Part shown: in pieces, positions 11,586-23,194 of the stretch | How the letters are laid out: every line of letters starts with the position of its first letter | How positions within the stretch are numbered: position 1 is the stretch's first letter | Source: Chrysoperla carnea | Lineage: Eukaryota > Arthropoda > Insecta > Neuroptera > Chrysopidae | Length of the DNA stretch: 64,000 nucleotides | Assembly: GCF_905475395.1 (NCBI RefSeq) | Contig: NC_058340.1 | Location: 74,750,181 to 74,814,180, forward strand | Direction: 5' to 3' | The notes under the pieces: model-generated | Told to the model about the DNA's origin: nothing | Seen by the model: the letters and a program-made list of their open reading frames with translations, nothing else | Databases searched by the model: none | Translations under genes and position numbers: made by a program

Positions 11586-14388
11586 TTATTTATAATTAAT
11601 CCAAAAATCATAATTCGCCAACGTTTTCGCCGTTTTCATTGTAAGTTTTGTTGGTGATTCAACATCCAAATAATTAAACTCTCCATTTAGATTAACATCC
11701 AAACGTTCGGGTTCAAAATCTCCAAATTTAACATCCCTGAAAAATATAAACAAATGAAATAAAATTCTCAAAACAGTTTAGATTGTTTCTTACCCTGTTT
11801 TTGCAAAATTTATCCATAAGTTTGTCATTAATTCTTTCATTTGATCAAACTCATCAAATTTTGTCTCAACTCCGTGATATTTAGTGATGTACAACATATC
11901 ATCTGCATGAGATACTCCATGAATTTCCCCATCGCTTGGCATTAATTGTGAGAAACTAACGGGTGCAGTATAGTTAAAATAATAAAAATAAACACGTGAT
12001 TTCATAGCTTTTGCAAATAATTTCGCTGTTTCCTCTAAAGTTGCACCAAAAAGACGATCTGACACTATCTACAAAACAGTATTCTCGTAATTAAATTACC
12101 TTTCTTTTTATACCAATTTCTATTGGGCAACAGATCGGTGTAGTTACCTATATTGACTTACCTGTTCATACCGTAGGTAACTACACCGATCTGATGCCGA
12201 TCTAACACCGTCTTTTAAAAACCCAAAATCGTTTTAATAAACTTGTTGTTACCTGGAGAAATTTCGGGAACGTTTCTTTTGAAATTGTTTCACCATTCAA
12301 ATATTTCTCCCGAATTTCTTGAGCAAAAGATTCCCGTTGATCTTTGGGTACAGTGTAGTTGTAGTCTAAAATATGTGGAGCCAACTCATTCCATTTTTCA
12401 TCGATTTCTTGTAAGATTTTTGGATCTGAGGTGAATTCAGCGGCAGGATAAAGACCTTCATCTTTTGTCATTGATATTATCAGCGGTAAATCTTGCACTT
12501 TTCCCTGTTGTAGAATTTCAAGTGGTTCTTGTGATAAGAAAGGATTATGGCCAGCTTTTTCAACTACTGGTCCAAATGGTGAAAATGGGTTATACATATA
12601 TCCCTAAAAAAATGAATAGGTATATACATTAGTAAGAAAATTACGACTTAATTTGAAAGGAGTTTAAGTTTTTTAGGTTTTTTTAGCAATGGGAGACGTT
12701 GCACTTTGCTCTGATAGATTTACACAATACTCGCCCTCTTCAGTGGCAAACCAAAGATGTCATCCAGGCGCCTCCTTCTGTTGTGTATCAGAAAACTGCG
12801 GCAAAAATGCATTCTAAAAGAAATTCTGTATAATCGTTAATCGTGATATCCAACTTCATCCAAGACTCGGAATCTGTAGGTGTTCTAACTTTGTAAGAGG
12901 GTCGATTTCGCTAACCATGTCACCAGTTGTCGCATTTTTGTCCAAACTTCCCTGTGGGCTGTATGTACTGATACCCGTAGGTAGGTGGAAAGGTATGCAT
13001 AACTTTTTTAGAAGGTAAGATGAAAATTCGAAAATAACACTTTACTTTTCCCGGATATAAAATAAAGTCTCAATAAAGCACTTACCATAAAAAATTCAAC
13101 AGCTTTTGCAATTTGATATGCAGGCCGCCTTTTCAGACACTTTACCATTTGTTCAATTGTATCTACATCACATCCAACATTTGCAGCTAAGAAATTGGCT
13201 TTCTCCAATGAATTTTCTGCAAATGCCCAAGGATTTAGTGCACTACCACTAACCGCAATTCCACGATTAAATAATCCAGCCGACCACTGAGACATATAAT
13301 GATATGTTACACTCGCCCCTCCTGCTGAAAGTCCCGTTAGCGTAATTGATTCCGGATTACCACCAAAATATTTTATATTCTCAAAGATCCATTTAAGCGC
13401 CACAGCTTGATCCTTTAAACCATTATTGCCAGGTACAATATCATCTTCAGTGCTTAAAAATCCAAATGGACCAACACGATAATTAAAATTAATGAAAATC
13501 ACATTTTTCTCTAGTAAATATTCTGGACCCCAAAAATGACCAGCTCCAAACATAAAAGCACCGCCATGTATATGTACAATCACATCCAAAGCAGCATTTG
13601 AATCAATATTTTTTGGGGTATAAATGTACAGATATAAACAATCTTCCTCCCCTAAAAAGATAAATTAGGAATATAGATTTTTTGCCTCTTCAATGGCTTA
13701 AAACGTATTCGAAAGGTCAAAAGGCTTGAAAAGTGGGTACACTATAACTTTCTGCAACCGGGCCAAACCATCACAGGGGATGCTTATTGTGAGGAAATCT
13801 ACGAAATGCACCGAAAATTTAGCAGTATGCAGCACTAGTCAACAGAAGAGGACTGATCCTGCTCCACGACAACGACATTCACACATTTCACAAATCGCTA
13901 GGTCCTGGGTTTTCTGGGTCCTTGATTGGATGAATATAGATTTAAAAAATTATAATTACCATCGACTTTTCTAAATTCCTGATCAGGTAAATGATCATAT
14001 TGTATACATTTTGTTGTTTGATTCGCAATCCAAGTTCCTTTCCAAGGTACTAAGGGACGAGGGGCCTATCAATTTAATACAATTATTTTTTTTTTATAGA
14101 AATTACATTACTTTAATAAAATTTACCTCAAATCGATACTTTCCCGTTGGCGGCAAAGCGTAAGGTATACCTTCATAAGCCGTAAAAACCTGTCCATTAG
14201 TTGCTGTTTTATAAAATCCTTTTACGATACCAAATGGAGTTTGTACTTCTGGTAATTGAAAATCTTCTCCAGATATTTTAGGCGTTACTAAAAAGACGTG
14301 CGTATATTTTAAATTTTTTGAATAGTTAGAATAGAAAAAACTCACCACCAATTAAACAAAATAACAAAATTTTAAAACTGTTCTCCAT
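11586..14388 (-). CDS. Secreted type-B carboxylesterase D, complete
   Basis: Complete carboxylesterase of 550 residues in seven exons: 14388-14346, 14287-14127, 14065-13960, 13651-13086, 12603-12253, 12068-11794 and 11736-11586, summing to 551 codons with the stop. A short signal peptide begins MENSFKILLFCLIGG. Motifs: GEEDCLYLY, oxyanion HGGAF, nucleophile elbow GLSAG, acid motif KDEGLYP, histidine motif GVSHADD. The C-terminus is shorter than in B and C and ends FDFW-like as YDFWINYK. Two introns hold foreign material: a mariner fragment in intron 3 and an unidentified GC-richer stretch (about 12700-13000) in intron 4. Closest to C by motif and spacing. Substrate unknown. Confidence 0.94.
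12131..12193. repeat. Perfect inverted repeat in esterase D intron 5
   Basis: CAGATCGGTGTAGTTACCTA (12131-12150) is followed after a 23-base loop by its exact reverse complement (12174-12193). It lies between exons 5 and 6 of esterase D and could form a stable hairpin in the pre-mRNA. It may be the tip of a small foldback element. Confidence 0.8.
13729..13920 (+). pseudogene. Mariner transposase fragment in esterase D intron 3
   Basis: Reading plus-strand frames gives KWVHYNFLQPGQTITGDAYC, then, in a different frame, NRRGLILLHDNDIHTFHKS. This is the order expected of a mariner transposase catalytic core: the WxxxxLxPGQTI.D.YC block, then the second catalytic Asp in LLHDN followed by the position normally ARPH. 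Here that position is DIHT. At least one stop and one frameshift separate the blocks. No terminal repeats were recognised, so it is an old fragment. Confidence 0.75.
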
Positions 14389-14546
14389 TTTCACTCACTT
14401 GTGGTTGATTTATTAATAAATATTTCAAAATAAAACAATACTATCTTAAAAAAGTCTTTATTTATCTTAGAAAAGATTTTTTTCAAATAAAGTACATACA
14501 TTAGGTTGTGTGATATCCATAGACTTGCATAATGTGTGTATTAGAG

Positions 14547-16126
14547 CAAGAGCCCGCTTCGGCCAGACGCACATCATTTCATAAAACCCTAAAGTTTATC
14601 TGCGCACGTCACCAACACAGGTAAGAACGATGAGCGACTATGTAGTTTAGGTAGTGGTTACCTTGGCAGGTAACAGGTAACAAAGGTGTAAAAAACAGCA
14701 CCTCAAGTACATTAAGACATAAAGCTCTATTTTTTTACATTTGCTTCAGAATAATATTTAAAATGACGTCATCCATTGCCAGACACTTAGTATAGTTTCA
14801 ACCCCCTGCCGGACACCCCCAAACTCTAAAAAATTGTGATTACACTTACATTATAGTATAAAAGCTGAATTTATTATATGTTTCTTGGGGGGCTATGAAA
14901 AGAAGTTACCCCAGTAGCCGGACAGTTTTCAAGGTTTTTTCCATCTTGCTAGAGGCCTTGAGAGTCCGCCGTCGGTGCGAGCGCGAGGCAATATATATTC
15001 AGGCGGGTTTGAGTGAAATTTCTCAAAAATATTAACAAAACTCGAAAAATTTATGGATTACTTTTTATACCATGTATGAAATATACATAGTATATTAAGT
15101 TTAGTCCCAAGTTTGTAACGCTTAAAAATAATGATGTTAGGAAAAAAATTTTGTCATAGGTATTCATAAAATCACCTTATTAGTCCATTTCCGGTTGTCC
15201 GTCCGTCCGTCCGTCCGTCTGTGGACACGATAACTCAAAAACGAAAAAAGATATCGAGTTGAAATTTTTACAGGGTACTCAGGACGTAAAAAGTGAGGTC
15301 AAGTTCGTAAATGAGCATCATAGGTCAATTGGGTCTTGGGTCCGTAGGACCCATCTTGTAAACCGTTAGAGATAGAACAAAAGTTAAAATGTAAAAAATG
15401 TTCCTTATCAAAAATTAAACAACTTTTGTTTGAAACATTTTTTCGTAAACATCACTGTTTACCCGTGAGGGCGCCAATTAGGCGGAAATTTTATAATATG
15501 TACTATACTTGATTATCAGTTATGTATGTGTCACATGTTTGTATGCGTAATGTGATAAAGAAATCAACACTGACTATGCATGGTATTTCAACAATTTACT
15601 CAGTCAATTGTTTGTTTTCACTTGTTTAGATTTGTTTTTTTATTAAACTCACCATCTCACTTAAACCCGCCTGAATATATATTGCCTCGCGCTCGCACCG
15701 ACGGCGGACTCTCAAGGCCTCTGGCAAGATGGAAAAAACCTTGAAAACTGTCCGGCTTCTGGGGTAACTTCTTTTCATAGCCCCCCAAGAAACATATATA
15801 AAATTCAGCTTTTATACTATAATGTAAGTGTAATCACAATTTTTTAGAGTTTGGGGGTGTCCGGCAGGGGGTTGAAACTATACTAAGTGTCTGGCAATGG
15901 ATGACGTCATTTTAAATATTATTCTGAAGCAAATGTAAAAAAATAGAGCTTTATGTCTTAATGTACTTGAGGTGCTGTTTTTTACACCTTTGTTACCTGT
16001 TACCTGCCAAGGTAACCACTACCTAAACTACATAGTCGCTCATCGTTCTTACCTGTGTTGGTGACGTGCGCAGATAAACTTTAGGGTTTTATGAAATGAT
16101 GTGCGTCTGGCCGAAGCGGGCTCTTG
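14547..16126. mobile_element. Non-coding element with long terminal inverted repeats of about 470 bases
   Basis: The stretch 14547-15010 recurs in inverse at 15662-16126 with very high identity. The outer tips read CAAGAGCCCGCTTCGGCC and the inner tips match GGCGGGTTT near AATATATATTC. Each arm contains TGACGTCAT (about 14765 and 15902). The 650-base middle begins TATACCATGTATGAAATA and includes four GTCC-type repeats near 15197-15215; it has no long open frame. Fragments of this middle sequence also occur at 11333-11445, 36025-36186 and 36485-36580, so it is a dispersed family. Near-identical arms suggest recent insertion or conversion between arms. No clear target duplication was found. Confidence 0.8.
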
Positions 16127-16242
16127 GACTATATGGTTCATACAGATAAGTAAAGCATATAATTTTTGAATTAAACATTTAACAAAACTTTCGTGATAAG
16201 TTTAAAACTAACTCGACCCGTGAGGAATTCCTCAGTACAGAA

Positions 16243-16245
<3 letters not shown>

Positions 16246-16313
<68 letters not shown>
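16246..16313. repeat. (TA)n microsatellite
   Basis: An uninterrupted run of alternating T and A of about 66 bases between the large inverted-repeat element and the satellite-like repeats. Confidence 0.95.
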
Positions 16314-16315
<2 letters not shown>

Positions 16316-16460
16316 AATGGAAACTGACTGATCGATCAAAGCACAGCTGTAACACACACGTTCCATAAGTAACTTGGGTGAGCACTAAGAAGGGATTTTT
16401 AGAAATTCATCCCTTAAAGGGCATGCCAGGGTAATGTTGACCTAACAAGTAAGGTTAATT

Positions 16461-17060
16461 TAATGATTGGATGCAGAGTTTCTGAGATATCGCAATATTT
16501 GAATCGATTTTGGTCCGTATCTCAAAAACTATTCGACCAGTCATCAAATGCACCCGATTTTTGTATTTTTTGGGTCAAAATTACCTTATATACTGAGTTT
16601 TATCGAAATCGGAGATAAGAAAAATGTCTCGATTTTTCGAAATTTTTTTAAGGGGTATCCCTTTGAAAAAATCAAGGAAAACGGAAAAAAATTGTGTCTT
16701 TTGGAATCTGATGAAACTCGGTGGGTAAGGTAATTTTGATCCAAAAATTATAAAAATCAGGTTTATTTAATGATTGGATGCAGAGTTTCTGAGATATGGC
16801 AATATTTAGATTGATTTTGGTCCGTATGTCACAAACTATTCGACCAGTCATCAAAGGCACCCGATTTTCGTCCTTTTTGGGTCAAAAATATCATATATAC
16901 TGATTTTTATCGAAATTGGAGATACAACAATTTTTCGATTTTTTGCAATTTTTTTAAGGGTACCCCTTTAAAAAAATCGAGAAAATCGCAAAAAAAAATT
17001 TTCTTTTGGAATTTGATGAAACTCGGTGGATAGGGTAATTTCGATCGATTTTAATGAAGA
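16461..17060. repeat. Two tandem units of a satellite-like repeat, about 307 bases each
   Basis: Units start TAATGATTGGATGCAGAG at 16461 and again at 16768. Each continues through a TCGACCAGTCATCAAA segment and ends near GATGAAACTCGGTGG. A piece of the same unit lies in inverse at 41510-41705, so the family is dispersed. No coding capacity seen. Confidence 0.8.
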
Positions 17061-17372
17061 AACTAATGATTTATTCTAAATCGGGAATAGGCTCTCTTTC
17101 ATACTTTCTGAGGTAATAGTCATCTTATCTTCAAGGATTGTATTCAAAGATGCCAAAAAGTTCAATGCTCATAACTAAGTGTAATTAGTATTTTTTAAAC
17201 AATTATTTGACAGGATTAAAATAATGATATTTATTCATTGTTTTCTCATCGAACAAATACATAAAAAGATAATTTATTATCAATATTTACAAAATAAATT
17301 GTTATTATCTAAAAATTACAACAATAATAATATTTTTACATTTCATTTCTAAATAAAAAAATTAAATATGAT

Positions 17373-20300
17373 TTAAAATAGCCAAAAATCAAAATAATTC
17401 GCTAATGTTTCTGTCACCTTGATAGTTTGATAAAATGGTGAAGCAATTTCCACAAAATTAAATACTGCATTATAATCTTGTTTGAATGGTGGCGCTTTTA
17501 AATTACCAATTTTAACAGTACTGAAAAAGAAAAACATTAAAAATTCATTCAAACCAAATAACGTGAATAATTTTCACAAATTTTCAAGTTGCCACAAAAA
17601 TATCTCGCCTAAAATTAAATTTACCTATCATTGGCAAATTGTAACCACATATCAACAAAAATTCTACTCATTGCCCGAAAATTGGAACTAAACGAATGAT
17701 TAACAAGTAAGCGTGGTAAAATATATTGTAAATCGTCACCATGACAAACACCATAATTAATACGATTATTAGCAAGCTCATTCGTTGTGCTAAATTCACC
17801 ACGATACGTCATTATGTTATAATACACAGAAATATTCAACTTTTGGGCAAAACGTGTTGCCGATTCCTGCATTGGCACCAAGTAAATTCGATCAGTCAAA
17901 ATCTACAACAAAAATAAAAAGCATAATTTAAATAAATAAATTAAAAAAAGTATAACTTTTAAAATAAAAATCGAACTTGAATAAGATGATAAGAAACATT
18001 TCAAAATTGGGATCCCGTAGTGGATACAGGTATTACGCTGCTTGTGGAAAGAAACCTGGTTGTCTACCTCCACCTCCACCGCCCCCACCTTGTCCACCTC
18101 CTCCACCACCACCCCCTCCGCCAGCCCCACTCTGTCCGCCTCAACCTCGTCCACACATCCCCAGCTGTGCGATATTGGGTAAGTAATTTTTTTATTATAA
18201 AAAATCGAGTGCAAAGTTTACTATAAAGTAATATATAACGAATGAAGACGAGGGATCCAACGAACATGCGCAAGTTTGTGTGACGTTCTTCTTCGACCAT
18301 TAAAAAATTGACAATTTATTCTTGTAACATATTTTTATCTTATTTTGAAAAACAATTTGTGGTTAACTCAAACGTACCAAAGAAAATGATTTTTTAAAAT
18401 TACCTTTTGATAATATTGATAATTTAGATTGGAAATCGGTTGTCCACCTAAATATTTATCACGGATATCCTCTGCCAAGCATTGCCATCTTTCTACTTCA
18501 ATCGTATCATTGTAACATAAAATTATCGGAGCTAAATTCGTCCAATTTGTATTAATTTTTTCAAAATATTCTGGTTGAGTTAAATATGTGACAGTTGGAT
18601 TTAAACCTTCATCGCGAACATTTTCAAAAATTAATGGTAAATCTTGTACAATATCATCTTGCAGTACCAAAATATCCCACGGTGATTTTATTAAAAATGC
18701 ATTTGGATTCGATGCATTTTCAACAACTGCGCCAAAAAATGTTACAGCATAATTTGGATCGATTCCCAATGTTTGCTAAGACAATATTCAAAATTAAAAA
18801 TTGTAATTAAAACTTTTAATTCAAAGTACAAAACATCTAAACGGGATTTTTATGTGTAGTACAGAAAAAGATGTAACAAAAATCGGCTAATTATACAAAT
18901 GAAATAAACCGCTCATTTTTTGGCTAAAATCTGGTGAAATGTGTTTCTTAGGCTTCAAATAACATTCGTAAACTATGGAGAAAGAAAGAATGCTTTCATA
19001 CTTGAAACTCCGTGAGTGGCTTCCATTTGGCATCTCCTTCTACCAAACTTCTCTCTACGACTGTTAAAAAAAAAGTGTTACGTTTTCCAATGCTAACATA
19101 ACGATAACGCAGCAAGGAATTTGTGGGACTCTATCACCACTTGAATGTTATCAAGTCGTAGAGAGAAGTTTGGTAGACTTGCCAAAAGCAAGCCACTCAC
19201 GAAGTTTGTATTTACGAAATCCTGTTTCTGTCCTGCGATCTATAAGATTGTTATATAATTCATAAATAGTCAACTTGTATTACATATATGCAATACAAGA
19301 TAACAAGACTTGATGACATTCAAGTGGTGATAGAGTCTGACAAATTCTCTGCTGCGTTATAGTTATGTTAGCATTTGAAAACGTAACACTTTTTTTTAAA
19401 GGTCGTAGAGAAAAGTTTGGTTGACTCGCCAAATGGAAGCCACTCATGAAGTTTCAAGTATGTATTAATCATTTAACAAAGCATCCGTTCTGTCTCCAAT
19501 GATATTTGACACCTAAGAAACAAATTTCACCATAGGCAACTTGTATTACATATATGTAATACAAGTTGCCTATTTATGAATTATTTAACTTGAATTAACA
19601 ATTTATTGTTTACTAACAATAGAAACACTTCCGCAGTTAACTCATGGTTTACGAATGATTTTTGACACCTTAGAAACATATTCCATAAACTGTGTTTTGA
19701 CTTTACTGCAGTTATTTGCTAGGCTAAAAATTGCTTTTCAAATGAAATTTTGCACTTTGAGTTACAACCATAACAACAAACCTCTTCAACGATTCTTTTT
19801 GCTGGTCGATTTCGTAAACATATGACCATATTGAAAACACAATCACTTGGACAATCAAGTCTCGCGGCTAATTGTTTAGCCTTATCTAACGGTTTATAAG
19901 TTAAATATTGCGAACTTAAACATGTTCCACTTAATGCAATCCCCCTGTTGAATAGTGCCACAGATTTTTGAGATAAGTAATGCAAAGTTACACTCGCAGC
20001 GCCCGCTGACCAACCAGTTAGCGTTATAGATTTAGGATTCCCTCCAAATTTTTCGATATTTATTTGTAGCCACTGTAATGCCAAAACTTGATCTTTTAAA
20101 CCATTATTGCCAGAGACAATTTCATTCTCCGTGCTAAGAAATCCAAGCGCTCCCAAACGATAATTAAATGTTACGTAGACTACATTATGTTGTAACAATA
20201 AATCTGGCCTGTAATAATAGCCAGCTTCGTATAACCACAAACCGCCATGAATATGAACAATTGTATTCAATAGTTGATCGTTGTAAATAAATTTTGGCGT

Positions 20301-20883
20301 GTAAATATTTATTACAAGACAATCTTCTTGGCCTAAAATTATTTTCGGAGTGTTAAAAAACCTTTAAATGGAATTTACCGAAAAGTTACTCATTTTCGAT
20401 TTTCTGTTTTTTTTTTTCTGTTAATAAATCTAATGACGAGTTCTTGAAAATTAATATTTCACGTTTTCTTTTTCGAAATTTGAATACTTTTCGACTCAAA
20501 TTTAGGCACTTTTCAATATATATAATCGACTTACCCAAAATTTCGTTAGTTGGCATATCCAAATGAATACAAGCAATAGTTTTGTTAGCGATGAAAGTTG
20601 AATTCCATGGTCGAATTGGTTCTGGTTCCTATTTTACAGTACAAATTTATGAATAAGAAAATAATTTTTTAACCAAAACAATTACCTTAAATCGTAAATT
20701 TCCAATTGGTGGCTCTGCAAACGGTATTCCTTCAAATCCAATAAATTCATTATTGAAAGATTGCAAATAAAAACCTTGTACACAACCGGACGATGTATTT
20801 ACTGTCAATTCACGTAATTTTATTGCCTTAATCCAAAAAATTTTAACAATTAAAAACGACAAAATAAATTTCCAGAAATGCAT
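17373..20883 (-). CDS. Secreted type-B carboxylesterase E, complete
   Basis: Complete carboxylesterase of 546 residues in six exons: 20883-20686, 20628-20535, 20332-19782, 18775-18404, 17902-17625 and 17520-17373, summing to 547 codons with the stop. Signal peptide begins MHFWKFILSFLIVKIF. Unlike A-D there is no intron after the signal peptide. Motifs: GQEDCLVIN, oxyanion HGGLW, nucleophile elbow GWSAG, acid motif RDEGLNP, histidine motif GVCHGDD. The most diverged of the five: the usual NPFSPFGP segment reads NYAVTFFGA. Its fourth intron (17903-18403) carries, on the other strand, the first exon of SDR1, so the two genes are interleaved. Its third intron is filled by a foldback repeat. Substrate unknown. 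Confidence 0.93.
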
Positions 20884-22457
20884 AGTAAAGACATTCGATA
20901 AAACTGCCTATTTAGCAAGTAAACATAAGTTACAATTTAAAAAATAATCGTGATAGAATTTATCAATTAACAAAACTCACGTTTTTAATTATAAAATCAG
21001 AATTTTTTATCAACTAAATTATCAGGAGTTTTTCATTTTCTCTTTGTTTTCGACATGTTTATTCAAAGCTATCGATCAAAATTAGAAATTTAATCGTCTA
21101 CAGGGTGTGTAATGAAACCAAGGGTTTTTTTTAAAATGTTTTAGTTTTGATGATGAAAACTCGGTGAAAGATTCGAGAACGTAAAAATTTCTCAAAGTTA
21201 TCGCCGTTAATAGGCTTGTAAACGTATAATATTCACTAGCAGATTCCAATATTCTAACTTTATCCTAGTTTAACCCAAAACTTTCTAATAAGAATTTTTT
21301 CAAAAGGGAAAAATGCTCTGATTACTGGTGCCGCTAATGGAATCGGCTTAGCTGTCGCTAGAACATTATTAAAGTTAGGTGCAAATGTAAGTACCAGTGA
21401 TTCACACTCTAAATGGACCAAACTTTATTTTTCGAAATTTTTTATAGAAAGTGTGTATGTTGGATGTTGATGAAAAAAACGGAGAACGTGCAAGTAAAGA
21501 ATTAAATGACGAATGTTGTCGTGATTGCACTTGTTTCCATAAAGTAGACGTAACTTGCCATGAAGAATTCGAAGGTACAAATATAAATCATGCCAAACTT
21601 GTGTTGAGTCCCAATTGTCTAAAAATCCTTTTTCAAAATCGTAAAAGTAATTTGGAACTGTGAACCTATACAGAAAAATCTAAGCTAAACTTAGTTATTG
21701 GTGTTTTTCCGTAAAGCCTGAACAATCTTAATATTATTTTTAAAATTTTTTTACAGAAGCTTTCAAAAATTGCCTAAAATGGGTGAGAAAATTAGACCTC
21801 GTGTTCAATAACGCTGGTATCTTAAATGACCATAAATGGAAAGAAACCGTTGCAATCAATACCGTAAGTATATAAATATACTGTCTTGAAAATATAACCA
21901 CAATAATTTCGTGCCCATAAAACCCATATTTTAGACTGGAATGATTCGTGGAACAATGTTCGCTTTCAAATATATGGGCATAGATCAAGGTGGATGTGGT
22001 GGTATAGTCGTCAACAATGCATCAATTTTGGGTTTACAACCATTAGCGGGTTCTCCTGTTTATTGTGGCACCAAACATGCAGCTGTTGGAATGACTCGTT
22101 CATGGGGAACTCCATTCTGGTATGACCGAACTGGAATTAAATTTATGGCAATTCTTCCAGGTGTTACTGATACTAATATGATTACTGGAGCTCATGGACC
22201 TGACGATCCCTTAACTAAAGAACTAGCTAGAGGATTGGATTCTTTAGCCCCTCAACCGTAAGGTTTTTGCTATTGCTAACAAACAAATCATTTTATAAAT
22301 ACCAACTTATTTTGTTTGTTTTAGGGTTGACAAGATTGGTGATCATTTTGCGACAATAATAACACAAGGATCCAATGGTTCGCTGTGGGTATCTGAAAAC
22401 GGTGAAACATATGAGGTTGAAATTCCTGATAGATCAGCACTTAAACATATTAAATAA
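17986..22457 (+). CDS. SDR1: 15-hydroxyprostaglandin dehydrogenase-like enzyme with presequence and polyproline extension
   Basis: Classical NAD-type short-chain dehydrogenase, 320 residues. Exons: 17986-18178, 21307-21386, 21448-21574, 21757-21863, 21935-22257 and 22325-22457, 321 codons with the stop. Exon 1 codes MIRNISKLGSRSGYRYY, basic and free of acidic residues like a mitochondrial presequence, then a proline run broken by cysteines. The core has TGAANGIG for cofactor, Asp in CMLDVD (NAD preference), NNAG, and Ser with YCGTK as catalytic residues. Exon 1 is 3.1 kb from exon 2, inside esterase E on the opposite strand. I assign it because SDR2 has the same exon in the same phase and no nearer candidate exists at 20884-21306. 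An AATAAA overlaps the stop. The family oxidises secondary alcohols; the substrate here is not known. Confidence 0.85.
18930..19573. repeat. Imperfect foldback repeat ending in a 42-base perfect palindrome
   Basis: The stretch from about 18930 (GGTGAAATGTGTTTCTTAGG) to 19160 recurs in inverse to about 19533, with gaps. Matching blocks include CTTGAAACTCCGTGAGTGGC and its inverse near 19438-19457. Next to the right arm, 19532-19573 is a perfect palindrome centred on TATATA. A further copy of the right-arm end lies near 19650-19700. All within esterase E intron 3, so probably a foldback transposon with later rearrangement. Confidence 0.7.
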
Positions 22458-22654
22458 ATATGCAACATATTGACGTGTATTATAACATGATCGAGAAAGT
22501 TATCGAAAAATTTGATCAACAAATTATGCTTTTTATTTTTGAGTTATTTTTCGATTATTCCCCTTATATCATTCGTCTTATTCGAAATAATAAAAACTAC
22601 GTTATACAATACATTTTTTTTTGCATTTTTTTTTTTTGCAGATAATTTTTTCTC

Positions 22655-23190
22655 ATATTTTTTGGGACCAAGACTCCACAATCTTTAGGTCTAGGTTAAT
22701 TTTGATCACAAATTTGAAAAGTATGACCCAAATTAAGTAAAATTACATACTTGGTTTATCAAAATTGGATAAAATTTGGATGTGATAGCAAAATTAAAAT
22801 TTTTGGATTTTGATGACGTCATAAAGTTCAAAAATTTAAATTTTTGTTGACACAGGCAAATTTGATCCGATTTTACTGAAATTTTTTTTGAACTCCACTA
22901 ATTTTGGGTCATTCTTTTCAGCTGTGATATCAATTTTTCGCTAGCTATCACTTATGGGCTCCTTTTCGGGACCAGGACTGCATATTTTTGAAACCTATTA
23001 GAGCTAAGTTAATTTTGGTCACAAATTTGAAAAGTATGACCCAAATTTAGTAGGATTACATACTGGGTTTATCAAAATTTGATAAAATTTGGATGTGATA
23101 GAGCAAATTATTATATTATTATTAATTTAAATTTTTTAGATTTTGATGACGTCATAAAGTTCGAAAATTCGATTTTTTTGTTTACACAGC
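22655..23190. repeat. Two tandem units of a 314-base repeat
   Basis: Units begin GGGACCAAGACTCCA at about 22664 and GGGACCAGGACTGCA at about 22978. Each contains CACAAATTTGAAAAGTATGA and GATGACGTCATAAAG. Non-coding and clearly different in sequence from the 307-base repeat at 16461. The second unit runs into the esterase relic upstream of SDR2. Confidence 0.8.
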
Positions 23191-23194
23191 AAAT

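Noticed and set aside
16246-16313. TA run as a regulatory or cruciform signal
   Set aside because: A plain microsatellite explains it.
14452-17220. Search for a transposase in the large inverted-repeat region
   Set aside because: No long open frame or DDE-type motif was seen on either strand, so it is recorded as non-autonomous.
18020-18300. Overlapping open frames opposite or out of frame with the SDR1 first exon (His/Leu-rich and Trp/Arg-rich)
   Set aside because: They are by-products of the CCN repeat that codes the polyproline run; splice phase supports only the proline frame.
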